Below are positions 1-12,395 of a stretch of DNA of 64,000 nt, in pieces (positions within the stretch are counted from its first letter, which is position 1; each line of letters opens with the position of its first letter). The notes beneath the pieces were generated by a model. It worked only from the letters and a program-made list of their open reading frames with translations, was not told where the DNA came from and searched no databases. Both the position numbers and the translations under genes were made by a program. Source of the stretch: Ceriagrion tenellum (taxonomy: Eukaryota > Arthropoda > Insecta > Odonata > Coenagrionidae); assembly GCA_963169105.1 (NCBI GenBank), contig OY720636.1:95276583-95340582 (forward strand), given 5' to 3'.

Positions 1-3000
1 ATCTTGTTTATTTTACCACCGCCTATCGATCTTTGATATTAATCGAACATCGCAATTGATCCATCGAAATACTGCAAACATCCCCGTCACCCCACCGAAG
101 TAGCGCACGATCCCAATCCCCTCCACCTTGTTTTCCTCGCCCTCGCTCATTCCTACCGCCCCTCACCCAACACTTACTCCCCCCGCCATACCCCCAAGTC
201 CTCCCCTTCTCTCCCCGATGCCTTGGCGCTCTCCTTCCACGGGTGCTCACGCAGCAAATCGAAATCCTTTTAGAATAGGCTCTTCTCTTCGCGGGGCGGG
301 AGGGAGAGGACGGGACGGGAGGGTATGAATTCCGAATGAACGAATGCCTCTCTCCCCTTCACAGGGTTGAAAGGGAATAAAAGGTAACGCGGGTGGGAGT
401 GGGAGTCGGCGACGGGTGGGAAGGTGCAGATGAGAGGACTGCGAGAAACGAGATGGAATCCGAGGGAAGGAGATGACGCGCTGTACATCGACGATATATT
501 TCTACGCTCCTACAGCCTTGGAGAACATGCACATAAAGAATTAATCGACGATATCACGTCGCTGAAACGATTATCGATCATTTTCAACGGTAGGGTATGG
601 AAATGGATCGGTATACATATCTACGCTCATTTTCCCACATACTGATTATTGCTGCCTTGCTTAGGAAGATCTGATTGAAGAGCATAATACAAAGCTCCAA
701 CGCCTATTAAATTTGTGTGTAATGTTTCTTTTCAACCTAAATGAAGATGATCATATTTCCCCTTATTTTACCCGCCTTGCATGGTTGAAGGTCAAAACCA
801 AAAGAAAATATTTCCTTGGTACGTTCCAATATTGTCTCTTCTAAAATGAACAGCCCAATTATTTGAAGCAATTTTTTACCGTCGTAAATAAAAAGTCAAA
901 TGTAACGACTATAATGGCTCCTCATTCTGTAATCACCCCCAACATGGAACAACCACTTTTCAAATATCATTTACTGTTGTCGGAGTACGATTATGGAACA
1001 GCATTCCCAAGGATACTGAAGATACTAAAGAAATCTCTTTATCTGTATTCAAGCATAGATATTTTCATTATCTACAAGCCCTCTCAAGAGTGTAGCTTGT
1101 GGTGTTTTTTTCGGTACTTTTGTTTTTAACTTATATAATGTATCCGCCCATCCCTATTCATTTTTGTCCGTAACATATGAGCTCAAAATATTGTAAAAAT
1201 TCTGTACGTTCCTAATGGATGATGAAAAAGTCCAAGAACAATAAATTATATTATTATAATTGAATTAACCGACAATGGCGCTGAGTATAAGAACTCTCAT
1301 ATCACCCCAGAAAATGAGTAAAGCGAGAAGTAATCGACAATTTATCGACGTGAAAACGATTATAGTGCATTTCGACCGTGACGGATAATGTGGGTTTACC
1401 CATGGAAGTGAACTTCTATTAAATGAGCGAGTGTAGCGATATCTCGAAAGAATCGCCGCTCACAGGGAATCGTTCTGTTTACACATAACTTCCGGCTTTT
1501 TCCAAACTATTGGATGACAGAAGTAAATCATGAATGCGGTAATTACGAAAATCCCCCAAATTTGACAATAATGACTTGCGTATATCGCTGTTTGAGTCCA
1601 ATGGGCACTTGTGGATTTAACAAGTTTGTATGAACTACAATAATTATGCATTATTTCGTCCAATCAATTGTGTCAATTGTGACAAAAATACTATTATCTA
1701 ATGAGAGATAATTCATAAAGCTAACCTTAGGGGTTCTTTAGCATTTAAAATATTTTCAAGTACAAATACATATTTACATAAGCAACAATGAGTCCTCCTC
1801 CAATTAAGTTATTCGTTGTTTACATTTTATGCATAAACTTTTGCTGCCATGTGACCATTTGCTGTCATATGAAAATTTCACAAAATACTATGCGATTTTA
1901 TCGCAGATCGATATGCTGCTAGCAGGCAAAATAGAAACCAGTCTATTTTCCTAGCAAGTAGCAACCGCGGTCGATAACCATCACTAAGGACGACTACTGC
2001 CATGGAAATGAGAGCATACACATCAAAGTGTCGGTCAAGGGTATTGTAATGGATGTGACTTCCAAGTGTGAATCCGTCTTAAGAAAAAGACAAAGGAATG
2101 AGATACCGATCGATATCGGAGTTCAATAGCGACCTATAGTTGATGATTTCTGGTAGTTTTTCGGAAAACAAGCATAGTGAAAAGTAATTTATTACGCACA
2201 CGCCGAGTATTTGGCTTTGCACTGAAAGCGTCGACATTATTGCTCTAACCCATGCATGAAGGAACCACGCTTAAAGTGATCATTTTACAGTTTTCAGCCC
2301 ATTAAGGTCGCGACCTTAAATCTTGAGTGAAAGTGATTCCAAATTAAGGACAAAAAAAACATATTCACTAATTTCGACGCTTATTTATGGGAGAATTTTA
2401 TAGGAACAAGAGGTAATAGTACCCGATGGTATTATTTCAACTGAAGGGGCAGTGAATGAAATTCATTATGAGCGCTATTTCACTGCACTTAGTTACGAGA
2501 GTCGCCACTGCGTGGCGCTGAGGTCTGGCTTAGTGTGCGATGTATTGTACGGCACGAGAAAACTTGCCCACTTCTTCTCGAGCTGTTGCATTGTATGCAT
2601 TGTAACCTATTTGCATCCTACGTAGTATGTATTTATTACTGACTGGTGTGTACTTGTCAATCCTTGATGCACATAACCCTCTACATAAGCAAACATGAGG
2701 GGCCAATTTTTAGTCCTTGAGACGCTTGTGCCTTTTTACATGGCCAATATATTTCTCTAGCCTGCCATGCACCTACGTTAAATAATTCATGTGTAATTCG
2801 GTCTTCCATCACCGTTGAGATCACTGATTTGATCCTTAGGGCTCCTTAGAGCCCCAACCCTATGTAGTCATATATCGATAAATCCGACCAGCCGTCGTTC
2901 TTACTAGCATTCCTTTCAGAAGGCAGTCATGTCAAACAACATGTCCTAAAGTTAATTAATTCCGTGAACGGAAGGTTATACAGAAAGACGAAACTGTAGA

Positions 3001-3312
3001 GACAGGGTGAGACATGTACAAAGGTAAATCATTTGGAAAAAAACCTTCCGAAGTTACGCGAGCATGAAGTGGCTTCCTCGAAATCGGAATCGGTGATGAC
3101 GTTCTTTAGACCAATCAGTGGATTGAAGACCATAAGAAGATGAACATGACACGGAGAACTGAGTTTCCCTTATGTCCACCACAATTTTCCATCTCCGTGT
3201 TCTCCTCATTGGCCTCTGTCTCATTAATTCTCTATCTTTTCGTACTCTCCTCTTACAGAGGCTTCCAATAGTCCACTCTCTAAAAGAAATATGCCCTAAT
3301 TAATAGGAAAAA
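1..3312. other. Noncoding background, no gene seen
   Basis: Positions 61 to about 480 are GC-rich and strand-skewed, which creates short chance open frames on both strands. From about 480 onward the sequence is ordinary AT-rich DNA with stops in every frame. I see no domain motif, no tRNA-like box pair and no convincing repeat. Confidence 0.6.
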
Positions 3313-3845
3313 GTCATCATCATTGGTCGTTCAGTACCTAGATTGGTTGATGGCAGCCCTCCTTCATTCCCAATCTAATGATATCTCCCTTACTTCCTGG
3401 TGTACTTGCCTCTTTATTTGGTCCAGGAACTAATTCCAGGGTCTTTTCCCAGGGGACCTTTTCCTCTAGTTTACCTTCAGTTATGTTCTTCACGAATCCT
3501 TTGTGTCTCAGGGTGTGTCCAATCGATCTAGTTCTTCTTTTCTGTATGGTGTTCCATGTGGTCCTTTCCTCTTCTACTCTTCCGTATAATTCATCCATTT
3601 TTATTTTGTCCGTCCATTTTATCTTCAGCATCCTCCTCCAGCATCAGGTTTCAAAGGCTTAGGTGATTTCTGGTCAGCTTTTCAATTGTCCAAGCTTACG
3701 ATCCGTAGAGTGCTACGCTCCACACGAATGTTTTCACATATTGTTTCCTGGTTTGTTCTCTTGGTTGAGCACAGCAGTTGTGTGTTTCCCACGAACGCCC
3801 TCTCAGCTTGAGCTATTCTTGACGCGAGTATTATTGGCAAAAATC
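3313..3845 (-). mobile_element. LINE-A copy 1, 3' end of a non-LTR retrotransposon
   Basis: On the minus strand this encodes the C-terminal tail of a LINE ORF2 protein, downstream of the reverse transcriptase. Readable landmarks are the 'LKIKWTDKIKMDELYGRV' stretch and the 'GHTLRHKGFVKNITEGK' motif, preceded by 'RIAQAERAFVGN'. The catalytic domain is absent, so this is a 5'-truncated copy. The 3' end lies at the low-coordinate side and carries a short ATGATGATG tract after a conserved AACGACC block. The same terminus recurs at 13.9, 47.9 and 62.3 kb, which establishes a family within the window. Frameshifts show decay. The clade is not resolved. Confidence 0.85.
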
Positions 3846-4021
3846 CGGGTGACAAAGTCCAACTTCCTTCCAGTGCTACATGTACGATTTTTTCCACACA
3901 TGAGAGGAAATTTCATAGGAATATTCTTCGTTTATAATTATGATGTATCATAATTTACTCTGTCAAAACCTGACGTCCAATGGAAACTAAATACGACAGT
4001 GTTGACATCTGAATTTTTTCA

Positions 4022-4172
4022 TGTGTCCCATATGGTCCTTTATTTTTCTTCTCTCTGTAGGTACACATCATCATCTCTCATTTTGTCTGTCCATTTCTTT
4101 TTCAGCATCCTCCCCCAGCGCCATGTGTCTAAAGCTTCTAGTCTGTTCTGGTGATTTGATGAATCTTTTAAT
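4022..4172 (-). mobile_element. LINE-A copy 2, internal fragment
   Basis: About 150 bp match the part of LINE-A copy 1 at 3545-3680, in the same minus orientation. The shared blocks are the ones following the GTCCTTT and TTTTGTC(T/C)GTCCATTT positions and the AGCATCCTCC block. The fragment lacks the 3' terminus. It lies about 180 bp from copy 1, so it could be a separate insertion or a partial local duplication. Confidence 0.65.
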
Positions 4173-4175
4173 TAT

Positions 4176-5109
4176 TACTTGAACCTCACAAAAATATCAA
4201 TTACCACCCGGGTTGATAACTTGGGACGGCGCGTTACATGTCGGTGGAGACGTAGACAATAATAGGTTGGACGTGGCAAGGAAATGCAGGAGACTCGTGA
4301 TGGAGGTTTGGAGAAGGCCTTGAGGCCCATGGGGGTGCGGTTTGGGAAGGGATGGGAAAAGGGATGGTGGGACGGCAACGGGAGGGACCAGGACTTCCTC
4401 TTATTACTCCCAACCACCACAGACCGCCCATAAACGCTTTCGAGAAACAGTTGCATTCGGGCAAACTATTGTTTGGAGAGTGTTGTCGGATCTTCTCCCG
4501 AGCGACAATTCTCCCCCTCTGGGATGAGAGCAAGGGCTTAATTCGTGCCGGCCCACGAAACTGGTTAAACAGGAGCCCAGTGGAAACCAAGTAAATAAGT
4601 AGTTAATAGGGAAGCCCCTTTCCCGAGTAAATTGTATGCCCGAGGCAAAGTATGTATGAACGCGTGGGGGTTGGAAAAGGCAGCCATAATAATTGCCACC
4701 AGATCAGGGCGACAAGATGGTAGCCCTACATTTCTCGATAACTCGGTATTGTTACACTTTTTCGGTAATAAATGTTACAAAACAATCTAAAAATGACCCA
4801 TAATGAAATGTATATTCTATTTCCCGGTCTGAAAATATATTTAATTTTCCAACTGGGAGTCCTAGCATGTTGACATTGTATGATGCATCCTAATCCAAGG
4901 CTTAGTGATAATACTTTGAGTAACAGGATTTAAACGCCTTTAGGTAGGATATTGTAAATATAAAAAGTGGAAAAAGATATAAAAAGAGCGGTGAGAAACC
5001 TAAATCATTCGTTAGGCCGATAAAAATGTGCTTCCAGTCGATAGTGAAGACTGTAAATAGAATTTGTTACATAAATTCACCACCACAGAGAGAAGTTAGA
5101 ACATGATTA
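4176..5109. other. Noncoding; GC-rich patch at 4200-4640
   Basis: The GC-rich patch opens several overlapping frames of 60 to 118 codons on both strands. None shows recognisable protein features, and the overlap of opposite-strand frames suggests composition rather than coding. The rest is AT-rich with no feature seen. Confidence 0.5.
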
Positions 5110-5750
5110 TATCCCCAGAGTAAAACTTCATTTTTGGCAAATTCAGATGGCCCAATTTCATGCAGATTAGAACTAGACAGTACCTAGTAATTACGTGGAA
5201 AATGTCGGTCAATTACTTAGGAATGAAGCTGTCACATACTGGAAACATAGAGGAGGAAGTTTGAGAGCAAGTCATAAATAAAAACGAGGAGGTGCTTGAA
5301 TAGTATCATTTGAAAGTATCAATAAAAATTAAAAAAGACATAGACATGATTATTAAATTTAATTGGTCGATATAGAATGGAAAAAAAGAACAAATAAAAT
5401 TTTTAGACTTCTGTTAACCACAGAAATGATATTCCTTTGAAAAAGCGTGGAGGAAACCTCATCGGATTTATAGAAACGTTGAAAAATCATAAAGGTCTGC
5501 CATGTAGAAAATGCCAAAGAATGAGTTAACAAAAGAAGCAGAAAAGAAATGTTCTCATTAAATGGAAAGGAATCGAATAATTAAGATTTCCATGGATAAG
5601 CTTCCAAGTGGAACGGAAGGTGTAGACTGACAAAAAAGAGACAATGAATGGATGGAATAATTTGAGAATGCAATGAAGGAAACTGAAGGCACGCCGGGGA
5701 AGAGAGTGGGAAAAAGTGCAAAATAAATTCCTCCTGAATTGAAATGGTCA
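5110..5750 (+). mobile_element. LINE-G copy 1, badly decayed ORF2 C-terminal region
   Basis: Translating piecewise on the plus strand gives 'VNYLGMKLSHTGNIEEEV' near 5205-5260. Later, near 5500-5615, it gives 'CHVENAKE' and 'RIIKISMDKLPSG'. These occur in the order known for arthropod endonuclease/reverse-transcriptase LINEs: YLG motif, then a cysteine-containing linker, then the 'RIVKI..DKSP.G' tail. Stops and frameshifts occur throughout, so no protein can be made. The copy at 57 kb carries the reverse transcriptase portion of what may be the same family. Assignment rests on weak motif order, hence moderate confidence. Confidence 0.5.
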
Positions 5751-6554
5751 CAACAATCTCTGTAAAAATGACATAAACTAGCAAAATTTTAAAACAATTA
5801 TTCTTGGTCATTGCAATTTGATTCAGTGTTTATCATCACCGAGCCATTGCTTAAAAAAGGGAAATACAATTGAAATTAACCAGAGTAGAAAACTTGAATG
5901 CGTTTTAGAGGACTGTATTCAGAGGGATTCAAGATCAATGCGATCCTTCAATCATCAGCCATTTGGCGGAAAGTTTAACTGATAGCCGTGACAGAATTCA
6001 AATCCTACTTAGTTCAGTGTGTTCTCACTGAAGTGATTTTCAACTTCTTAAAAGAACCATCTTCACGCCTTCGAGAGTACACAGATCCAATACTTATTAG
6101 CCTCAATTATCAGAAAAGTGAAACGCGACAATTACAGCTTGAATATTCCAAATTGTCATAAGTGACTTAGGACTTATCAGGACTTATCAGTGCGTATCAG
6201 ATAACTTCCAGGGAACTATTCATACACCCAAGTTGTCGGGTCTGAAAACTCGAAATAAGATTTGTATCACACCGTATTACTTCAGCACACTAAATTAGTT
6301 TTAACTGATCAAATCAAAAAAGGTAAGCTATATGCTAGTGAAGTAATGCGTACGTTCCATTTAAATGTTATCAGAGGCACGACAGACAGAGGTAAGTTTT
6401 TAACCATTTTAAGAGTCTTAGTGAAGAATTAGTAGTCATATAAAAATTGTTCATTAAATTTATGATATTTTTTTGATTCCAAAGCCCATTTACAGATTCC
6501 TTAAGATAATCCTCAATAAACAATAAAAACACAGAGTATATCATCCACACCATT
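5751..6554. other. Noncoding AT-rich interval
   Basis: No coding motif, tRNA-like box or repeat was recognised. A short direct duplication of 'GGACTTATCA' near 6170-6190 is the only local structure. Confidence 0.5.
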
Positions 6555-7399
6555 CAATTCAATGACTTTGAAATTCTGTCATCGGACTTAAACAACGTTC
6601 ATGCGTGGAGCAAAGAGTGGGGACTAGAATTTAATCTGAGCAAATGCACGGCGGTGCATTTCTTGCGTAGGTCGTCCAACTATCCCCATGTATATGTTGT
6701 GGATGGCATTAGCATAAATGAGACAGATGAAGTGAAATACCTGGGAGTAACGATAACTTCGAACCTATCGTGGGGGACACATATATAAATATACACATAT
6801 ACGAAATATTTGTGACAGAGCCCTGAAGAAGCTAGGATTTGTCAAGCGTGCTGTGGAAAGATTTTCGGATGGTAAAGTGACAGAGAGGTGCTATTTCGCA
6901 CTCGTCCGGCCACACCTTGAATATGAAGCGAGCATATGGGATCGGATTGGAGAAAGACCTAGTCCATGCACTTAATAAAATACAAAGGAAAGCTGCGCGA
7001 TTCGTGAAAAACTGCTACGGCCGTACAGAAAGCGTTACACAGATTTTGAACGAATTAGGGTGGGGGCCGCTAGAGACTCGGAGGCTACGCGCTAGGCTTA
7101 GATTGCTTGATCAAATGAGAATGAATATCTTTCAGAGCGACACGGAGAACAAAATATTAGAATCACATTATATTTCCAGGTCCGACAGAATCGATAAATT
7201 AAGAGAGATATTTTGCCAAACGGATAGGTATAGGAATTCGTTTTTTCCCCGAACAATTAAGGACTTTAATAAATGCTAGGCGGAACTTTGATTTTTTTTT
7301 CTTTTCTTTTCTTTTTTTTTTGTTGATGGCTGGTGTCCTAACACCCCCCGCCACACGCCTTTTGAGGCGGCTTGCGGGGTAGTATGTAGATGTAGATTC
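6555..7399 (+). mobile_element. LINE-B copy 1, reverse transcriptase C-terminal part and 3' end
   Basis: The copy starts in the region just after the RT catalytic centre, with 'DFEILSSDLNNVHAWSKEW' and then 'SKCTAVHFLRRSS' and 'VKYLGVTITSNLSWGTHI'. After a frameshift near 6786 it continues as 'RCYFALVRPHLEY' and an open frame of 120 codons (6917-7279) ending 'DRYRNSFFPRTIKDFNKC'. This order is typical of the thumb and C-terminal region of CR1/jockey-type LINEs. A T/C-rich 3' UTR follows, then a hairpin (7346-7379), then a terminal TGTAGATGTAGA microsatellite. The element is 5'-truncated and inactive. Related ends occur at 17.5, 38.45 and 55.15 kb. Confidence 0.88.
7346..7379 (+). other. LINE-B 3' terminal stem-loop
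   Basis: The outer stem is CCCCGC (7346-7351) with GCGGGG (7374-7379). The inner stem is CGCC (7356-7359) with GGCG (7366-7369). It lies just upstream of the terminal TGTAGA repeats. Copies at 38466-38498 and 55175-55207 keep the pairing despite base changes. Confidence 0.7.
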
Positions 7400-8700
7400 A
7401 AAAGTGAGAGATATACACTATGTAAAGTGTTATTTTGTATTATGTAGATCAAGTTAATGCTGGAAAAATATCTTAGACAGCTGATACTAAGAGATTATCC
7501 GAGAATCTGAGTCTGCGTTTTTTGTAAATTTAGAGGTACCTCAATTTGATAATTTAACGCAAGGTAAAACAAGAAAGATCGCAATAAATCGGCACAACCC
7601 AGGTGCCATTCTATGGACATAATTTTGAGGTGGGGTTACGTTTTGTGATGCCTTATTTACTCTTACGTCGTATTTTACTATCCAACGAGTAAGCAAAGAC
7701 TCACGCTTTCTGAGGTTAAAACAATTTTGATACGGATTCTTCGAGTTAACACCCTTTTTCCATTTTTCCTTGGAGAAAACTTTCTACAAAATTCGAGGAA
7801 TCTTCGACCAAAGCGCAGAAAAAACGGCGAGAGCCTCTTCGGGAAAATTAACGGGAGAAGGCACTTTAAAAATGACGAGACGGCTGGCTGGCGGGTCGCT
7901 TATGGAGCGGAACTTGAGTAAACCCAAGGATGGGGAGGGTTTCGCGGCAGTTTTCCGGAATGGAATGGGGAGTGAAGTCTGGCAGGAACGATAAGGGGTC
8001 AGAGGAGAGAGAGAGATGGCCTGAATGAGAGGAGAAATCAGCTTACCGACGAAGAAAATCGGCTTAGGAATAATAGAAAGAAACGTGAGACTCCACCCTC
8101 CGAGTCTCACCGTCTCCGTAATGGCCGTTTTACACGATGCTTATTTCAGTTCTGGAAATCGAACTGAATGCTAAAAATCGTATCGAGTAAAGCCGTGTTT
8201 AAGCGTGAAAGTCACTACAATGACAGTAGTGTTGTAAGTCACTTACAATAGACACATTGATGTGTTGACACGGCCCTCCATAACAGTATTAGGGGTCCAT
8301 AATTGTAGTAATTGAGGTATAACTGGAGGGAACAACGTCATCAAACTGAAGCCTGACGACCAAAGTAATAACCATATTGTTTATCCCTGCTCTATTCTTA
8401 CATTCCTTTGGTTACTGTTCCGAGTAGCCAAACAAGAATACCACCATGTCTCAGGAAGGAGAGAAGTTGCGGGTGAAGGCACGGATGGATGGCGCTACGG
8501 CTACTGGTGCACGGGCCCCATGGCCCGCACCTCGACTCATACTGAGATTATGTCAAAGGTCAAAATGGACGGAAATTGCAAGGAAATGGCAGAAATGTAT
8601 GAAAAATTCACAAAATAATGACAAAAACCAGAAAAGACCTATAAAGTGAGGGAATGCCCTAGGTTTCTTTTTTATTTATTTATTTATTTTATTTGAATTT
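7400..8700. other. Noncoding interval
   Basis: Open frames of 64 to 108 codons between 7727 and 8110 overlap on opposite strands and show no family features. An interrupted GC palindrome lies around 8507-8531. From about 8560 the sequence begins to show AGAAATGG units that grade into the minisatellite that follows. Confidence 0.5.
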
Positions 8701-8960
8701 ATATTACATTTATGTTCCATCAGACCGTATGGGAATGATGGTTAGAAATGGACAGAAATGGATAGAAATGGATAGAGATGGTCAGGAATGGGCTAAAAAT
8801 GTTTGAAAGGGATATAAATGGTCAGGAATGGAAGAAATGCAACGAAATTGTCGGAAATGGACGGCAATAGACAAAAATGGTCAGTAATGGTCTGGAAATG
8901 GTTAAAATGCAAAAAATTGTCAGAAAAAGTAAAAATGGTCAGACCATATGGGAAGGTTGA
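8700..8960 (+). repeat. Degenerate minisatellite of about 10-bp units (AGAAATGGAC type)
   Basis: Imperfect units of the form AGAAATGGAC, AGAAATGGAT, GGTCAGGAATGG and GGACGGCAATAG follow one another. They are densest between 8739 and 8900. The phase drifts, as in an old short-period satellite. The chance frame over 8818-9021 is low-complexity and unlikely to be a gene. Confidence 0.8.
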
Positions 8961-9751
8961 TGGGAATTCTCGTAAAATGATGCGAATTGCGTTATCATTG
9001 GCTAAAATATTAAAAGATTAATAATAAAATGACAATGCAAGCGATGAATTGAAGGTTCATTAGAGATATCATTGAGGTTCATTAGAGATTATAAATGTCA
9101 TCACTAAAGCTCGACATTTATACCGCGAAAAAAGTGACGTGGTGTGGGCTGGCGAGTAGTCTTAAATAAATTAGTGTTTCGTCCCGACCTAGAGTCAGGA
9201 TTTTATTTCGTATAATTAAAATGGTAAATGCTGTGTACATGCTGCTTAACCCTAGAGTGGGGACGTCCGGTCTCTCAGACCAAAGTATAATCTTCCTAGT
9301 AACGCAGGTGAAGTAAGAATGTTTGTTTTTCGTGTTATTCAGTCACTTCCTATTTTATACAGCTCCTCCGATGTGAAAGCCAAAAAATCATTTTGTGTGA
9401 GAGTATTATTTCTTACAGCTACTTTCGGTCCCACAGATCGTGCGTTACCACTCGTGTCTCCAAATACTACCTACTGTATTGGGCTATATAAAATATGATA
9501 TGCTAAATATATGGATAAGTTATTTCTGACATATTATGGAAAAGAATCCTTTTTTATTTATCCCTTCCTTTTAACGGTAATTTTTCTCTTATGAAGAAAG
9601 AATGCTTTTGTCTATATTTTATCGTATAAAAAAACTGAATACAAGCTGAAGTATCTTCTCTTATTGCAGCGAAAATTTTGAGTAAATATTTTTATACTCA
9701 CGTTTGAATGCTGCTATTTCGAGACCATCCACACTCAGAGACAGAGATTGA

Positions 9752-9868
9752 TGTAAATGATTAGAAATGGATAGAAATGGACAGAAATGGATATAAGGGT
9801 CGGAAATGGACAGAAATGAATGGAAATAGTTAGAAATTGATAGAAATGGCTGAAATGGAAATGTGATG
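9752..9868 (+). repeat. Second block of the AGAAATGGAC-type minisatellite
   Basis: About eleven imperfect copies of the same 10-bp unit as at 8.7-8.96 kb occur here. The roughly 790 bp between the blocks lack the unit. Either one array was split by insertion or two arrays share an origin. Confidence 0.8.
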
Positions 9869-9894
9869 TACACTTGTTTTTGAAGTTACGTACC

Positions 9895-10112
9895 CCACGG
9901 GAATAGGTAAGGGAGGAAGAGTGGATGAAACCCCGGGGTCGGCATTAGCCTGCTCTTAACGAAAGGCGCCAAGGGGACCACGGTTTAACGTCTCATCCGA
10001 AAGACGGAGTACTGCACTGGAAGTGACCTCCACAAGACATTCTAGGGATTGGGTTCCCTCTGAAAAACATCCGCCTCTGCAGGGATTTGAACCCTGGCCG
10101 CCCGTCATACAA
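9895..10112 (-). mobile_element. Possible SINE with a B-box-like segment
   Basis: The segment ends with 'CAGGGATTTGAACCCTGG', which on the minus strand is a B-box-like T-arm with a clean stem. Further in lies a compact block around 9985-10010 with the short inverted pair CGTCT / AGACG. A real tRNA is unlikely because I found no matching acceptor stem or D-arm. I call it SINE-like with low confidence and have no second copy here. Confidence 0.35.
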
Positions 10113-10384
10113 ATTTATTAAACCGAAGAATGTCTATGGGATTCAATCAGCGATATACGAACTTCATAATTGCCAAATATGTACAATTTTCCTCATTACC
10201 ACATTTATTGTTAACTTCCGTCATCCAATTGTTTAGTGAAACGTTATGTGTATGCATACACATAACTTCCGCCTTCCATATTCATGTTACGCTGGATATT
10301 CCTAAAAATAAACCTCTACAACCACTTAAAAAATACACGTGGAAACGATTTTTACCTCCCTTTCTCTTTCTCAGTTCAACATAC

Positions 10385-12395
10385 TTTTTGTCATCTGTAA
10401 AATGGGAAGAAGTGTTATCCATAAAAGACCTTGATGTGAAAACACAAAACTTTTTAGACATTTTTACATATAATTTCAATATTGCTTTCCCACTGGAAAA
10501 AGTCCATGTTTCCAGCTCCTCTCCAAAAAAATGACCCTGGATAACTAATGGGATACATACATCATGTAAACATAAAAGAGAGCTGTATAAACTATATGTC
10601 ACTTCAAATGATCCAAGTTTCAAATTAAAATGCAAGCACTACTGCAAAATCCTGCAGGATGTCATCACTAAAGCTAAAATTATGCATAACAATTTAGTGA
10701 TACATACATCTGAAAATAAAAGCAAAGGTATGTGGGATGTAGTAAAAATAAATTAAAACTTAATAACAGTAAACCTAATGGTTCTTCGGAATTTCTAAAA
10801 AATGGAGTTAAAATAACTAACCCAATTGAAATTGCAAATATTTTCAAAGATTATTTTACTACCAATAGTCAAACAGGAAACAATAGTAAAAATCCAGCAA
10901 ACTTAAATTCAACTAGTTCTAATATTAACTCCTTTTTCTTAAATCCAGTTAATGAAAAAGAAATTATAAGTATTATTATGAACTTAAAGAATAAAGTTTC
11001 CTCTGGTTTTGTTGAAATACCAGATTTAGTGTCACAAAACTGCGCCAAGTTAATTTTAATTCCACTTCTGGATACCTGTAATCAGTCTTTTGCTTAAGGA
11101 AAATTTACACAGTTATTTAAAATTTCTAAAGCCAAATTCCTATTAAAAAAGGGAGACAAAAACAATATTGAGAACTACAGGCCTATTTATCTCTTACCTT
11201 CCTTTGCAAAAGTTCTTGAGAAAGCTGTGTGTGATAGAATAATTTCCTTCTTGGAAAAAATTGCTCTATTATTTAAGCAGCAATTTGGCTTTAGGAAAAA
11301 AATCTATTAGTGAATCATTATTAAGCTTTTCTGGCAGTATTCTGGAGGCCAAGGATAATAAAGAATTTGTCCTTGGTTTATTTATTGACCCGAAAAAAGA
11401 TTTTGATACAGTAAATCACCCTATTCTCCTTGAGAAACTGGATAGACTAGGAGTAAGATGGCAGGTTAACCAATAGTTTCACCCGTACTTGAATGGCAGA
11501 AAACAAATGGTAGAATTTAATTCAGTCATCTCAGATATCCTTCCTATACATATAAGAAGGGGTACCTCAAGGCTCAATTCTTGGACCTCTCCTGTTTCTA
11601 GCTTTTATTTATGGCCTACCAGAATCTCTTCCACATACTACACCGGTTGTATTTGTAGATAACACGAACATCGTAGTAAAAGGTAACGGCTGTGAATTGC
11701 TATGGCAAAGGGACAATCAAACTGAATATAATTTACTACAATGGCTAAATTCTAATAAGTCAACTCTTGATGTTGATAAAACAATCTTCCTAGATTTTAA
11801 TCAAGTAAAAATAAAAACAGCTTCAATCAGTATAACATTAGACAACTCCACCATTAAGGAAGAGCATCATACCATAGAGTAAGTCTATATATATATATTT
11901 ATATACTTACTCTATGATCATACTAAATTTTTATGTGTTTGGATTGACTGCAATTTACCATGGGAAGAACAAGTGACAAAATTAACTGGAAAATAAAGCT
12001 CTCTGCGACTCAATGCGCATTTTGGCTAAATCTACGACCCTGGATGTTCTTCAGGTAGTTTATTACGGGTACATTCATCCAAGGATAACACTTGGAATTA
12101 TCCTTTAGGAATCCTCACCTCATATGAAAAAAATATTTCAGATGCAGAAAAGAATTTTAAAAATATTGAAGCAAGTTCCTTTAAGAACATCCACCAATCC
12201 AATCTATAGGGAACTAAACATCTTGCCAGCACCATGCATTTAAATAATGGAAACAATGTCCTTCATTCATAAGAACAGTATGTCATTCGAAAAACCTCAG
12301 ATTTCCACAGCTATTCCACAGCACGGACTTATTCTTCTAAAAAGCCATGGAACCTCTAAAAGATTAAACAGCATCACACATAATATTATTATTAT
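10385..12395 (+). mobile_element. LINE-E, 2-kb 5'-truncated non-LTR retrotransposon
   Basis: Plus-strand fragments in order are: the linker after the endonuclease ('KWEEVLSIKDLDVKTQNFL', then 'GIHTSCKHKRELYKLYVTS' and 'KSKGMWDVVK'); a 121-codon RT N-terminal frame (10732-11097); 'KGDKNNIENYRPI'; motif A as 'FIDPKKDFDTVNH'; motif B as 'GVPQGSILGPLLF'; motif C as 'FVDNTNIVV'; and the thumb and tail to about 12390. Motif C departs from the usual FADD form: alanine is replaced by valine and the second aspartate by asparagine, which should abolish catalysis. Several frameshifts and stops add to this. A 44-bp palindrome interrupts it at 11873-11916. The organisation fits jockey/I-type LINEs; the exact clade is unresolved. 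Confidence 0.88.
11866..11923. repeat. 44-bp palindrome flanked by 7-bp direct repeats, inserted in LINE-E
   Basis: The arms CATAGAGTAAGT (11873-11884) and ACTTACTCTATG (11905-11916) are perfect 12-bp reverse complements around a 20-bp AT-rich loop. ATCATAC occurs immediately before (11866-11872) and immediately after (11917-11923). Deleting the palindrome plus one repeat joins the LINE-E frame exactly, from 'KEEHHT' into 'KFLCVWIDCNLPWEEQ'. This looks like an insertion with target-site duplication. A template-switch event is the alternative. Confidence 0.8.

Noticed and set aside
8507..8531. GC-rich interrupted palindrome GTGCACGGGCC / GGCCCGCAC
   Set aside because: The arms are short and imperfect and there is no flanking duplication, so it may be chance in a GC-rich patch.
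10130..10534. A 134-codon frame that could be an independent small gene
   Set aside because: Its second half reads as the LINE-E linker that continues into the next fragments; the first half has no features.
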